Position numbers and translations under genes: made by a program
The notes under the pieces: generated by a model
The model's input: only the letters and a program-made list of their open reading frames with translations
Told to the model about the DNA's origin: nothing
The model's database searches: none
Assembly (NCBI GenBank): GCA_947306495.1
Contig: CAMZGT010000001.1
Location: forward strand, 1 to 64,000
From: an uncultured Acinetobacter sp.
GTDB taxonomy: Bacteria; Cyanobacteriota; Vampirovibrionia; Gastranaerophilales; Gastranaerophilaceae
DNA length: 64,000 nucleotides
Direction of reading: 5' to 3'
In this document: piece by piece, positions 33,720-42,852 of the stretch
How the letters are laid out: each line of letters begins with the position of its first letter
Position numbering within the stretch: position 1 is the stretch's first letter

Positions 33720-34430
33720 ATGCTAAAAGGTAAAGTTATAATAGTTTTTGGCGGCTGCGGATTAATCGGCAGAGAAATTGTTAAGGATGTCCAAAAAAAT
33801 GGCGCAATCGTAATTAATGCAGACATTAATTCCGAAACTTATAAACTTGATATAACCAATAATGATGAAATCAAAAATTTGTTTAAAAAAGTATATGAAA
33901 AATATGGCAGAATAGATGGTGTTGTCAATTCTGCTTATCCGAGAACAAAAGATTGGGGCAATAAACTGGAAGATATTGTTTTTGAGTCTTGGCAAAAAAA
34001 TGTTGATATGCAATTGAATCCTATTATCACAATCACCCAAGAGGGATTAAAATACATGAAATCAGGTTCATCTTTTGTTAATTTTGGTTCTATTTACGGA
34101 GTTTGTGCAAACGACTTTACAATATACGAAGGAACGGGCGGAACATCTCCTGCGGCATATCCTGCAATAAAAGCAGGCATTATACAATTTACAAAATACC
34201 TTGCATCGTATGTCGGACATAAGGGAATCAGAGCAAATTGCGTATCACCGGGTGGTGTTTTCGATAACCAAAATCCAATTTTTGTGGAAAATTATTCTAA
34301 ACGCTCACCAATGAAACGTATGGCAAAACCTGAAGAAATGGCTCCTGCGGTTAGCTTTTTGTTATCTGACGGAGCAAGTTATATAACAGGAATAAATTTA
34401 ATGGTAGACGGCGGTTGGAGTGCAATATAG
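33720..34430 (+). CDS. ptmA: PtmA-like short-chain dehydrogenase (legionaminate pathway)
   Basis: ATG at 33720 with GGAG 6 nt upstream; 236 aa. It has the dinucleotide loop VFGGCGLIGREI (about residues 9-20), a NFGSIYG active-site serine region, the YPAIK catalytic Tyr-Lys pair, and the C-terminal LLSDGASYITGINLMVDGGW of SDR oxidoreductases. The order ptmA-ptmF-ptmB matches the Campylobacter flagellin-glycosylation locus, where PtmA and PtmF are tied to precursor supply for CMP-legionaminate. The exact reaction is not settled by sequence. Confidence 0.85.
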   Translation: MLKGKVIIVFGGCGLIGREIVKDVQKNGAIVINADINSETYKLDITNNDEIKNLFKKVYEKYGRIDGVVNSAYPRTKDWGNKLEDIVFESWQKNVDMQLNPIITITQEGLKYMKSGSSFVNFGSIYGVCANDFTIYEGTGGTSPAAYPAIKAGIIQFTKYLASYVGHKGIRANCVSPGGVFDNQNPIFVENYSKRSPMKRMAKPEEMAPAVSFLLSDGASYITGINLMVDGGWSAI

Positions 34431-34435
34431 AAATC

Positions 34436-35275
34436 ATGATGAAGGTTTTATTTGTCGGCTTAGGTTCAATTGGACAAAAACATTTAAACAATCTTCGCTC
34501 TTTAGGCAATTTTGAAATTGATGCATTAAGAACAAAGAATGTAAACGATTTGGATTTAAATCGCATTTATACATCTTATGATGAAATCCCGTGCGGATAT
34601 GATATTATTTTTATAACTAACCCGACAAACCTGCACTTTGAAGCAATTTCAAAACTTGCTGACAAAACAGAAAATATGTTTATTGAAAAACCTATTTTTG
34701 ATAAACCTAAAGAATGTAATTTTTCAAAGGGTATAAATTATGTTGCTTGTCCGCTTAGATTCAGCAAAGCGGTTCAAGAATTAAAAAAATATGTAGAAAA
34801 GAATAAGGTTTACTCTTTTAGAGCAATCTGTTCTTCCTATTTGCCAAATTGGCGTAAATCCGGAGATTACAGAAATTGCTACAGCGCCAAATCCGATATG
34901 GGCGGGGGAGTTGAACTTGATCTAATCCACGAAATTGATTATTTGAAATGGGTTTTTGGTGATTTTGAAAAAATAAATTGTGTATCAGGCAAAAAATCAG
35001 ATCTTGAAATTACATCAAATGATATTGCAGTATACTCATTTGAAAACAAAAATATAATAGGTTCTCTTCATTTAGACTACTTTGGCAGAGAAACAAAAAG
35101 AGAAATTGAAGTTTTTGCAGAAAATGAAACAGTAAAATTTGATATAACAAAAAATTGTCAAAACATATATACTGATGAAATGAAATATTTTCTTTCTTTA
35201 ATAAAAAATCATTCAAAAACTCACTATAATATGCCACGAGAAGCAATAAGAAGTTTAGAGGTAGCACTGTCATGA
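34436..35275 (+). CDS. ptmF: PtmF-like Gfo/Idh/MocA oxidoreductase
   Basis: The tandem ATGs at 34436/34439 give about 279 aa; the ORF-track start overlaps ptmA and has no ribosome site. The N-terminal Rossmann motif LFVGLGSIGQKHLNNLRSLG and the MFIEKPIFDKP motif (EKP signature) place it in the Gfo/Idh/MocA family of NAD(P)-dependent sugar oxidoreductases. A GGGVELDLIHEIDYL helix supplies the usual catalytic His. It overlaps ptmB by 4 bp (ATGA), so translation is probably coupled. Confidence 0.85.
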   Translation: MMKVLFVGLGSIGQKHLNNLRSLGNFEIDALRTKNVNDLDLNRIYTSYDEIPCGYDIIFITNPTNLHFEAISKLADKTENMFIEKPIFDKPKECNFSKGINYVACPLRFSKAVQELKKYVEKNKVYSFRAICSSYLPNWRKSGDYRNCYSAKSDMGGGVELDLIHEIDYLKWVFGDFEKINCVSGKKSDLEITSNDIAVYSFENKNIIGSLHLDYFGRETKREIEVFAENETVKFDITKNCQNIYTDEMKYFLSLIKNHSKTHYNMPREAIRSLEVALS

Positions 35276-36018
35276 AAATTTTATTCACAATATGCGGAAG
35301 AAAAGGCTCCAAGGGATTAAAAAACAAAAACATTTCAAAATTTTTGGAATATCCTATTTCGTATTACACACTGTCAGCTTATCAATTGTTTAAAAACAAA
35401 CATCCGGAACACAATTGTTATATTGCGCTTAACACTGACAGCACTGAACTTGTTGAACAGGTAGCAAATTTTGGAGAAAAATTCACTCACATAGAAAGAA
35501 CCGAAGAACTTGCAGGAGATAAAGCAGGGAAGGTGGATGTTATTCGTGATACATACGAAAAAATGAACATACCTTTTGATGTTATAATCGACTTGGACAT
35601 AACTTCTCCATTAAGAGCTGTTTCAGATATTGAAGGAGTGTTAAATTGCCTTCTTGCAGAACCCAAAGCAGATTTAGCTTTCTCAATAACTACATCAAGG
35701 CGTTCTCCGTATTTCAACCAAGTAAAAAAATATGAAGACGGTTTTTTTAAACCTGTCAAATATATGGGAGCTACAACCAGACAAGAAGTTCCATCCGTAT
35801 TTGATATGAATGCTTCAATATATGCATATAAACCTGATTTTTTACTTAAACATTGCAAACTTTTCGACGGAAGGACTGTCGCATATGAAATGAAGGATAC
35901 CGCTGTTTTGGATATTGATAATCCGGAAGATAAAGAACTTATGGAAGTTTTAGCAAGATATTTCTATAATCACTATCCGGAACTAAATGAAATCTATAAA
36001 AATATAAGTAATAGTTAA
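35272..36018 (+). CDS. ptmB: CMP-legionaminate synthetase, PtmB/LegF-like
   Basis: This second cytidylyltransferase (248 aa) has the variant nucleotide loop [28 protein letters not shown] and [12 protein letters not shown]. The order directly after ptmA and ptmF is that of Campylobacter ptmB, whose product makes CMP-legionaminic acid. Having two different synthetases in one island implies two nonulosonates, or a specialised and a general activator. It converges with the acetyltransferase gene, overlapping by 4 bp. Confidence 0.87.
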   Translation: MKILFTICGRKGSKGLKNKNISKFLEYPISYYTLSAYQLFKNKHPEHNCYIALNTDSTELVEQVANFGEKFTHIERTEELAGDKAGKVDVIRDTYEKMNIPFDVIIDLDITSPLRAVSDIEGVLNCLLAEPKADLAFSITTSRRSPYFNQVKKYEDGFFKPVKYMGATTRQEVPSVFDMNASIYAYKPDFLLKHCKLFDGRTVAYEMKDTAVLDIDNPEDKELMEVLARYFYNHYPELNEIYKNISNS

Positions 36019-36704
36019 CCTTTTCTAAGATTAACATTAGCTTTAAGAATTTCTATACATTTTTCAATATTGTCAAATGGCATATTATTGACCAAGAAAT
36101 CTTCCGGGAAATCCCACCATCTTAAAGTTAACAGCTCTTTGATAATATCCTCGGGAAATCTGTACTTAACTACTCTTGCAGGGGAACCGACAGCTATTGC
36201 ATATGGAGGAATATCTCTGGAAACTATTGCTCCCGCACCTATAATAGCACCATCACCAATTGTTACTCCGTCAAGTATTATTGCCCTTTGTCCAATCCAA
36301 ACATCATTGCCTATTTTGATTTTTTTATAAATTTCTATAGGAATTATTTTATCTTCAGGGGTTTGAATATCAACATAAAAGGGTACGAATTTATCTGAAC
36401 AATATGCAAAAGGATGTGTTGTTAACATATTTGAGGGATGGTTACCCAGTCCGAGTTTTACTTCTCTGGCGATAGAACAATATTTACCTATCTCCACGTA
36501 TTGAGGATCAGGTTTTGTCCTTGTTCCGATGTACGTATGCTCACCGACATTACAATCTCTGAGAATTTCTTTATATTCCCAAATTCTTTTATTCTGCCAT
36601 ACTATATCTTTTAATTTATGCCTTAAACTCTTTATCGGAAGAATCTTTGATAAAAGTTTAATAATTTTTGTCTTTTTTTTCAATAATTTGATATCATTTG
36701 ACAT
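36015..36704 (-). CDS. CatB-type hexapeptide O-acetyltransferase
   Basis: This 229-aa protein is a left-handed beta-helix acyltransferase. The hexapeptide segment [20 protein letters not shown] and [20 protein letters not shown] is diagnostic, and the [15 protein letters not shown] region carries the active-site histidine. The N-terminus ([16 protein letters not shown]) is a basic amphipathic stretch that resembles the N-terminus of the 41377 gene product. It probably acetylates a surface sugar. An XRE-type regulator gene lies 30 bp upstream on the same strand. Confidence 0.88.
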   Translation of the reverse strand: MSNDIKLLKKKTKIIKLLSKILPIKSLRHKLKDIVWQNKRIWEYKEILRDCNVGEHTYIGTRTKPDPQYVEIGKYCSIAREVKLGLGNHPSNMLTTHPFAYCSDKFVPFYVDIQTPEDKIIPIEIYKKIKIGNDVWIGQRAIILDGVTIGDGAIIGAGAIVSRDIPPYAIAVGSPARVVKYRFPEDIIKELLTLRWWDFPEDFLVNNMPFDNIEKCIEILKANVNLRKG

Positions 36705-36734
36705 GATTTTTGCCTTTCGAAGTTTAAATTTTTA

Positions 36735-37064
36735 TCATTTTACATTTTTTAAATTGGTAACTGATTTGTGAATAAATCGAACCTTTTCTATATCAAAAGC
36801 CTTTAATATATAAATTATTTCTTCAATAAGCTCCTGCCTTTTTTTTAAATGTCCGAAGTTGAATAAATTATCAACCTGTGTATTTAAAACGGACGCAAAT
36901 TTTTCAATATTTTCTGCTGACGGAAATTGTTTACCTGCTTCAATTCTTGTCAAATTTGTTCGTTCCATTCCGATTAATTCTGCAAGTTGTTCCTGAGTTA
37001 ACTTATTTGATACCCTCAATTCTTTGATCCGTAAACCAAATTTTGTTTTTAATTTTTGATTCAT
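36735..37064 (-). CDS. XRE-family transcriptional regulator
   Basis: This is a 109-aa DNA-binding protein with one Cro/C1-type helix-turn-helix (IKELRVSNKLTQEQLAELIG, then MERTNLTRIEAGKQFPS) and a helical tail. Upstream at 37112-37156 is a 13-bp inverted repeat that could be its operator. It is probably co-transcribed with the acetyltransferase gene. Confidence 0.88.
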   Translation of the reverse strand: MNQKLKTKFGLRIKELRVSNKLTQEQLAELIGMERTNLTRIEAGKQFPSAENIEKFASVLNTQVDNLFNFGHLKKRQELIEEIIYILKAFDIEKVRFIHKSVTNLKNVK

Positions 37065-37111
37065 AAATACGCCCCATTTTAAAGATTAACGTTTATTTAT
37101 AAAATTTACAC

Positions 37112-37156
37112 GCGCTAATAGCAACACAAATTTTTATCATTTGTGTTGCTATGCGC
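37112..37156. repeat. 13-bp inverted repeat in an otherwise empty gap
   Basis: ATAGCAACACAAA (37118-37130) and its exact reverse complement (37140-37152) flank 9 nt; outer GCGC/GCGC pairs extend the stem. No T-run follows on either strand, so it is less likely a terminator. It is 48 bp upstream of the XRE gene. The rest of 37065-37343 shows nothing. Confidence 0.55.
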
Positions 37157-37343
37157 CACCATCTAATCTAAACTCTCTTTTATACAACTGACAATATAAA
37201 CTTTGAGTTAATCTTTCTAAGTTATCAAAGGTATAATGCTGCTAACTTATTTGCTAAAATTAACGACATGATAAAATTAAAAATTTAGCATAAAATTGTA
37301 ACAAAAAGAAAATTAGAAGAACTCTGTTTCTTAATATAAATTT

Positions 37344-38387
37344 TTAAAACTTAATAAACCTTATGTCATCCTGTGCTTTAGCATAATTTTGTGCATTGCC
37401 GATATCAAGCCAATAGCCTCTTATAGGAAAATGACTGACTTTTTTATTCTCTTCTATAAGTTTTTCCATTAGTTCTGTGGAATCAAATTTTCTATTTTTA
37501 GGAATGAATTTCAGCACATCTTTATTTAATAAATAAATTCCCGCATTTGAATAATATGTAAAAGAAGGCTTTTCAATAAGAGAATTGATTTTCTTATCAG
37601 TAGTATCCAAAATTCCATATGGTATATTTATTCTTATATTAAAAGTCGCTATTGACATACTATCTTTGTAGTTTTTGTAATTAACAAAAAAGTCATAGAA
37701 ATCAATATTTGTAAGGACATCCGCATTCATAACCAAAATATCATTATTTTGCCAATCATTAACCAAAGTTAATGAACCTATTGTTCCTAAAGGGGATGTT
37801 TCTTCAATAAATTTTATATTAACATTCTTGTAGTTTTCGCTAAAATAATTTATTATCTGATCTTTCATATGATTAACAGAAATATAAATATTTTTAATTC
37901 CGAAAGAAAGCAGCCTGTCAACATTATGAGCAATTATTGGCTTACCTGCAAGTTCAAGCATAGGTTTTGGGGTATCATTTGTATATGGTTTTAATCTTAC
38001 ACCCTTACCTCCTGCCATGATAACTGCATCTACAGGTATAACAGCCTTTAATTTCGTCAAATCAATGAATTCTATTAATCTGAAATCATCATCAACTTGC
38101 GGAACTATTTTCAGGTTAGCATTTTTATATTCATTTATTTTTTGATAATCTTCAAAGTTTTTTATGTACTTAAAGTCTTTTTTCATGACTTCTGTAACCG
38201 AACTGTCCAAAGTTGCCCCTTTTAATAAACCACGCCTTATATCACCATCCGTAATTGAACCGACTATTTTTGCATTTGTGTCAACAACAAATAGAATCAA
38301 AACCTCTCTTGAACTCATATTGACCATTTTTTCAAGAGCGTATCGAATAGTCTTATTATATAAAATTGTGTTTTTACTTTTTGTCAT
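37344..38387 (-). CDS. ptmE: PtmE-like sugar-1-phosphate nucleotidyltransferase with CBS pair
   Basis: This 347-aa protein has two CBS domains (about residues 1-112, including VVDTNAKIVGSITDGDIRRG) and a C-terminal nucleotidyltransferase beginning VIMAGGKGVRLKPYTNDTPK, with the MNADVLTNIDF and RGYWLDIGN motifs. The same fusion is seen in Campylobacter PtmE, which makes GDP-glucosamine, the entry step that sets the legionaminate route on GDP- rather than UDP-linked sugars. The CBS pair suggests allosteric control by an adenine nucleotide. It follows the SGNH gene by 49 bp. Confidence 0.87.
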   Translation of the reverse strand: MTKSKNTILYNKTIRYALEKMVNMSSREVLILFVVDTNAKIVGSITDGDIRRGLLKGATLDSSVTEVMKKDFKYIKNFEDYQKINEYKNANLKIVPQVDDDFRLIEFIDLTKLKAVIPVDAVIMAGGKGVRLKPYTNDTPKPMLELAGKPIIAHNVDRLLSFGIKNIYISVNHMKDQIINYFSENYKNVNIKFIEETSPLGTIGSLTLVNDWQNNDILVMNADVLTNIDFYDFFVNYKNYKDSMSIATFNIRINIPYGILDTTDKKINSLIEKPSFTYYSNAGIYLLNKDVLKFIPKNRKFDSTELMEKLIEENKKVSHFPIRGYWLDIGNAQNYAKAQDDIRFIKF

Positions 38388-38436
38388 TATTACCTGCCTT
38401 ATGCCGCTTTTTCTATATGGACGAAACTCAATAATA

Positions 38437-39213
38437 TCAAGCTTCTATCCCCGCATTTCTTGACGGAATTCTTATGGCGTTAGCATTTATTATATGGTCA
38501 TAAACTATTTCTGCAATATATTTGTTTCCCAATTCCGTAAAATGATGACCGTCGCCAATAAAAATTTCTTCATCAGTATTTTTATTTTCTTCTATTTTGT
38601 CAGCCAATAACCTTGTTAAATCAATAAAATGACAATTTTCAAATTGCTCTGACAAAGATTTCATAAAATCATCATAAATATCCGCTTCTTTTTTAAATCC
38701 GTAAGCTCGAGCTAAAAAAGATTCTCCGACGGGACCGATTCCTATACAGAATACTTCATTATTCTGACATGCCTGCGTTACCATTTTTGTATAATATTTT
38801 TTATAAGTCTTTAGAGATGTTTCATTATAGTATTTAATCTTAAGGATTTCTGTACGATGATTGTGCAAAAAGTTAACAATCGGCATACGAAGTCTTTTAT
38901 TCAACTTAGACAGTAAAAACCTTGCCCATGTCGGCAAAGGCCGCGGAGCACAATCAACTATACCTAAAAATATTAAAACAATACCATTTGAATCTGCCCA
39001 ATATGAAGAATCATTATCGTACAATTTTTTAATTTGCTTTATTGTATATCCGCCAAATGATTTATCACAAAGATAGATTTTTTTGTTTAACCTTTCTTCT
39101 AAAAGAGTTTTCAGTTGTTCGTACCATACTCCGGATATTTGCAAATTATCCCCGTATCTGGATTTGCTTCTTGAATCCCCGTAAACTCTGATTATCAAAC
39201 TATTTTCACTCAT
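38437..39213 (-). CDS. SGNH-fold hydrolase/esterase
   Basis: This 258-aa protein has the block I RVYGDSRSKSRYG (nucleophile Ser in GDS) and block V GDGHHFTELGNKYIA (Asp-x-x-His pair), with an LIFLGIVDC segment replacing the usual GxND. No signal peptide is seen, so it acts in the cytoplasm. In a surface-sugar island it could add or remove O-acetyl groups on the nonulosonate or its acceptor. It follows the radical-SAM gene by 7 bp. Confidence 0.82.
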   Translation of the reverse strand: MSENSLIIRVYGDSRSKSRYGDNLQISGVWYEQLKTLLEERLNKKIYLCDKSFGGYTIKQIKKLYDNDSSYWADSNGIVLIFLGIVDCAPRPLPTWARFLLSKLNKRLRMPIVNFLHNHRTEILKIKYYNETSLKTYKKYYTKMVTQACQNNEVFCIGIGPVGESFLARAYGFKKEADIYDDFMKSLSEQFENCHFIDLTRLLADKIEENKNTDEEIFIGDGHHFTELGNKYIAEIVYDHIINANAIRIPSRNAGIEA

Positions 39214-39220
39214 ATAATGC

Positions 39221-40252
39221 CTATATTCTAACCTTCAAATTCTCATTTTCGTATTGTTTTAACCTTTGTATATTTGGCTGGTATTCTTCTATTTGTTCAG
39301 TAGGTTTTTCCCACTCGATTACGCATCTGTCACAATAATTAGGTTCATTAAAAATCATCCCTTTTGCTATTTGCTTAGATATTTTATTATTGAATGCTTT
39401 TTTTAAATTTCTATAATCACCCAGCTCCATTTTTTGGTCAAAATCATCACAACAAAGAGTTACTTTGCCCGCTGCATTAAGAGTTAAGCCTTTCATTATG
39501 TAAGAACATCTTTCCCTGACATCTTTAAGCTTTTTATATTCAAATGAAGAATCTATAATTTCTTGATTTGCAAATTTCATATCTGGTGATGGAACATATC
39601 CCAAATGAGTAAATCTAATTACATCTACGTATGGTGACCAACATTTGACAAAAGCATCTAAATCAGTTTTTTTAGTATATAAACAATGTATTTGTCTTGA
39701 CGGAGTAGGAAGACCTTGTGCACGTCTTTCTTTTACTACGGCATCAAAATTTTTAAGTTTTTCTATAGTTTCTTCAAATTTTAGATTTACGCGAGTATTT
39801 TCATATGATTCTTTATCCCAACCATCAATAGAAAATTGAATAGTATCTAACAACATTAAATCATCGGTAAATTTGTCCATATTTGTAGTGTTTGTGGACA
39901 AGATAAGCGTTCTACCTTTTAGTGTTCTTAATTTTTGAATAAACTTTCCTGCATTTTTATTCAAAAGCGGTTCTCCGTAGGCATATAGCGATAATGTACG
40001 TACTTTCGGAAGTTTTTTTAGTTGTTTAAATATTGTTTCAAAAACTTCTTCTGACATAATATCATTATTATGGAATGGATGACCTTGATATTGTCTTGGA
40101 CAAAACGGACATTTTGCATTACATGCTGAAGCAAAATCCATTGTAATTTGTCTAAAGTGACGTTCTACAAGTATTTTTGTATACAATGATTTAAGTCCCA
40201 AAATGTTATGTTTTATTAAGTTTTTTAAGAAATCTTCTTTATATTTTTTCAT
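39221..40252 (-). CDS. Radical SAM / SPASM-type enzyme
   Basis: This 343-aa protein has the radical SAM cluster loop CNAKCPFC (Cys44, 48, 51) and a C-terminal SPASM-like cysteine set (RCSYIMKGL..., VTLCCDDFDQ, NYCDRCVIEW) for auxiliary clusters. SPASM enzymes modify peptides or sugars (for example dehydrogenation). Placed between legG (4-bp overlap) and an SGNH hydrolase, it most likely modifies a glycan or the protein acceptor. The target is not predictable from sequence. Confidence 0.87.
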   Translation of the reverse strand: MKKYKEDFLKNLIKHNILGLKSLYTKILVERHFRQITMDFASACNAKCPFCPRQYQGHPFHNNDIMSEEVFETIFKQLKKLPKVRTLSLYAYGEPLLNKNAGKFIQKLRTLKGRTLILSTNTTNMDKFTDDLMLLDTIQFSIDGWDKESYENTRVNLKFEETIEKLKNFDAVVKERRAQGLPTPSRQIHCLYTKKTDLDAFVKCWSPYVDVIRFTHLGYVPSPDMKFANQEIIDSSFEYKKLKDVRERCSYIMKGLTLNAAGKVTLCCDDFDQKMELGDYRNLKKAFNNKISKQIAKGMIFNEPNYCDRCVIEWEKPTEQIEEYQPNIQRLKQYENENLKVRI

Positions 40253-41376
40253 AATTTTACTCCTAAATCATTAAATTTTTTATTAATAATACCATTTAAC
40301 TTAAAAGTTTTTATTATTTCAAGTATATTTTGAGCAGTATCATTTTTTTCATAAGGATTAACAACATCTGAAAAATCTTTTTGATAACATTCAGCAATTG
40401 CTCTTAAAATGTCATCCTTTTGAGGTGAGCAGTTTATAATTGATTTAGCCTGAATCCTTCCGAATTGGCGATTGCCAATATTAATTGTCGGTTTTTTGAA
40501 AGAAGGAACCTCTATAATACCGCTTGATGAATTCCCGACAACTGCATCTGCGTAGTGTATTGCTGAAAGATACCTTTTCATCCCCAAAGATTTAATATAT
40601 TTTGCATTCTGGTGGGTTTTAACAAAGTTTTCAATAAGTACAAATAATTCTTCATTACCCTTATCGGAGTTTGGAGCAGTTATAATTATACCCGTATCAG
40701 ATAATTCATTAAGAGCTGACAAAAGTTCTTTAAACTGTTCGGCAGAATTTCCTTCCAAAGTAACAGGATGAAACGTAACTAAAAGATTTTTGTCTTTAAG
40801 CTTGAAATTTATTGATTCTTCAAGTTCACCTTTTGACATAAGCGGGACTTTTTTAATATTTTCCACACCTAAAGACCCAACGTTGAAAACTCTTTCCGAC
40901 TGTTCTCCAAGCTGAATAACACGCTTTTTATATTCTTCACAACTTGTAAAATGCAAATGACTCATTTTTGTGATTGAGTGACGAATTGCATCATCAATAG
41001 CACCCTGTGTAATTTCCCCCCCATGAATATGCGCAATAGGAATATTATTAAGCATACCAGCTTGAGCCACGCCAAAAATTTCGTATCTGTCACCTAAAAC
41101 CATTAGTAAGTCAGGTTTTAATTCTTCAAAAACATTACTAAATTTTTCTATTGCTAAAGCAAGTGAAACACAAGGTTCTTTTTCTATTTGTATATCTACT
41201 TTCTTTTCAATCGGAGCGTTTATTTCTTCATACGTTGAACCAAACTTTTCAGATAAATGCATACCTGTAACAACTAACTGTAATTCTACATCTTTATCTT
41301 GTTCCATCATGTCAATTAACCTTGACATAATCCCATAATCTGCTCGCGTCGACGTTACTACACAAATTTTTCTCAT
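40249..41376 (-). CDS. legG: Hydrolysing NDP-sugar 2-epimerase, LegG/NeuC-like
   Basis: This 375-aa enzyme releases the nucleotide and inverts C2 of an NDP-linked N-acetylated hexose, giving the 2,4-diacetamido mannose-type sugar used by LegI. Family markers: VVTSTRADYGIMSRLI, VLGDRYEIF, HIHGGEITQGAIDDAIRHS and VGNSSSGIIEVPSFKKP. It directly follows the 41377 gene (adjacent stop and start codons) and overlaps the radical-SAM gene by 4 bp. The order legI-x-legG resembles the Campylobacter ptmC-ptmD pair. Confidence 0.92.
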   Translation of the reverse strand: MRKICVVTSTRADYGIMSRLIDMMEQDKDVELQLVVTGMHLSEKFGSTYEEINAPIEKKVDIQIEKEPCVSLALAIEKFSNVFEELKPDLLMVLGDRYEIFGVAQAGMLNNIPIAHIHGGEITQGAIDDAIRHSITKMSHLHFTSCEEYKKRVIQLGEQSERVFNVGSLGVENIKKVPLMSKGELEESINFKLKDKNLLVTFHPVTLEGNSAEQFKELLSALNELSDTGIIITAPNSDKGNEELFVLIENFVKTHQNAKYIKSLGMKRYLSAIHYADAVVGNSSSGIIEVPSFKKPTINIGNRQFGRIQAKSIINCSPQKDDILRAIAECYQKDFSDVVNPYEKNDTAQNILEIIKTFKLNGIINKKFNDLGVKL

Positions 41377-42852
41377 TTATACCTCAGTTTTATTGATATT
41401 TAATGAAAATAACCAATCCAAACTACCAACCTTGTCCTTAACCTTTTTATGATAATCCAGTCTATCATTTATAAAATCCTTTAGACTTTGTGCAACACTG
41501 CCAAAATTTGGATTTATTTCTTTTATATAATATTCTGTCGTTGTTGTTTGCGCTTCGCCGGTTATAAATTTATCCAACATTTCTTCCGAATTTACAACTT
41601 CTAAATATTCAGAATAAGCTTTTTGACCTTCACGAATCCCGAGAATATCCATTTCCGGCGCATCATAAATATCTAAAGCAAAGCAATTTTGATTAATTAA
41701 CTTTGCTTGATACAAAAGTGATGAAAAAATTGAAAACACAAAATCTGACTCATATATGAGTTTAAACATTTCCCTGTCTGCAAGTTTAGAGATTTTAACC
41801 CCATCCGGAAGCCAATCTTGAGGATTGCGTTTATCATTTGGATGTAATTTAACAGTCAGCTCCATATTGTATTTATTCGCAAATTCTTTTAATTTTTCAA
41901 TATATAATTTATCTAATGGAGCAAAAAGACCATGACTTGAAATATATAAGATTTGCTTAGGATTATTTATCGGCTTGGTTTTATATTTGTATTCATACAA
42001 AAAATCACTGCTTAATCTTCCGCCAACTCCTATGTATTGAACATCTTTATTGTAGAAAAATTGTTTATAAAATTCTTTATGTACACTATCTAAAGGATAG
42101 TCATATTTTGCATTAATTCTTGTAGTATCAACAGTACTTGCGTTTGTTATAAAATATTCCACTTTTATTGTATCTACACCGCATGTTTCCGCTTTTGCAA
42201 CTATAGCCGGATACTCATAATAAGCAGTACATTCGGATAATATAACTTTTATATTTTTTAAATCGAGCGAAAAATAATAGGTATAGAATTTTAACAAATG
42301 CTGACAGATATTGTATCTAAATTCTTTAAAATAAATAAGTTTTCTCATCAAAAAAATAGATTTATAAGTATAAAATAATACTTTCAGTCCATTAATAATA
42401 TTAGAATGATTACTGCTTTTCACTATTGGTTTAGTAATTTTGTAACCAAGGGATTTTATAATCTCTCTTTGATCTAATCTGTCATCTATACCAAAAAAAA
42501 CGACATCTGAATAATCTGTTAATTCCAATTGTGTTTCGGATGCGTATTCAAACATCTCTTTGAAACGGATTTTACCTCCGCTCTTTTTTTTAAAATATAG
42601 ACTTATCACTATAACTTCTCGTACAGCTAAAAGAGCACTTTTTTCAAAACTTTTTAGTTTATATTTGTTTATAATTTGCTTATAATAAGAATCTACTTCA
42701 TTATATATTTTTCCGTAATCGTTTGTTTCAAGTAATTTCGTTAATAAACTATCCTGCGGTTCTTCTGGAAAATATTTTTCTCTTAATTTTTTACGATAAC
42801 TTTTAATTGGTATCAAATTTATAAAAAATTTTAGTGCTTTATTGTTAGTCAA
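41377..42852 (-). CDS. Candidate surface-glycan transferase (family not recognised)
   Basis: This 491-aa protein sits between legI and legG in one transcript, overlapping legI by 4 bp. The C-terminal half contains LYISSHGLFAPLDKLYIEKL, MELTVKLHPND (a motif seen in GT-B capsule, CDP-glycerol and polysialyl-type transferases) and YESDFVFSIFSSLLYQAKLI. The N-terminus LIPIKSYRKKLREKY is a basic amphipathic stretch that could bind membrane. A nonulosonate transferase would fit the context, but this is inference from motif and position. Confidence 0.65.
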   Translation of the reverse strand: MTNNKALKFFINLIPIKSYRKKLREKYFPEEPQDSLLTKLLETNDYGKIYNEVDSYYKQIINKYKLKSFEKSALLAVREVIVISLYFKKKSGGKIRFKEMFEYASETQLELTDYSDVVFFGIDDRLDQREIIKSLGYKITKPIVKSSNHSNIINGLKVLFYTYKSIFLMRKLIYFKEFRYNICQHLLKFYTYYFSLDLKNIKVILSECTAYYEYPAIVAKAETCGVDTIKVEYFITNASTVDTTRINAKYDYPLDSVHKEFYKQFFYNKDVQYIGVGGRLSSDFLYEYKYKTKPINNPKQILYISSHGLFAPLDKLYIEKLKEFANKYNMELTVKLHPNDKRNPQDWLPDGVKISKLADREMFKLIYESDFVFSIFSSLLYQAKLINQNCFALDIYDAPEMDILGIREGQKAYSEYLEVVNSEEMLDKFITGEAQTTTTEYYIKEINPNFGSVAQSLKDFINDRLDYHKKVKDKVGSLDWLFSLNINKTEV

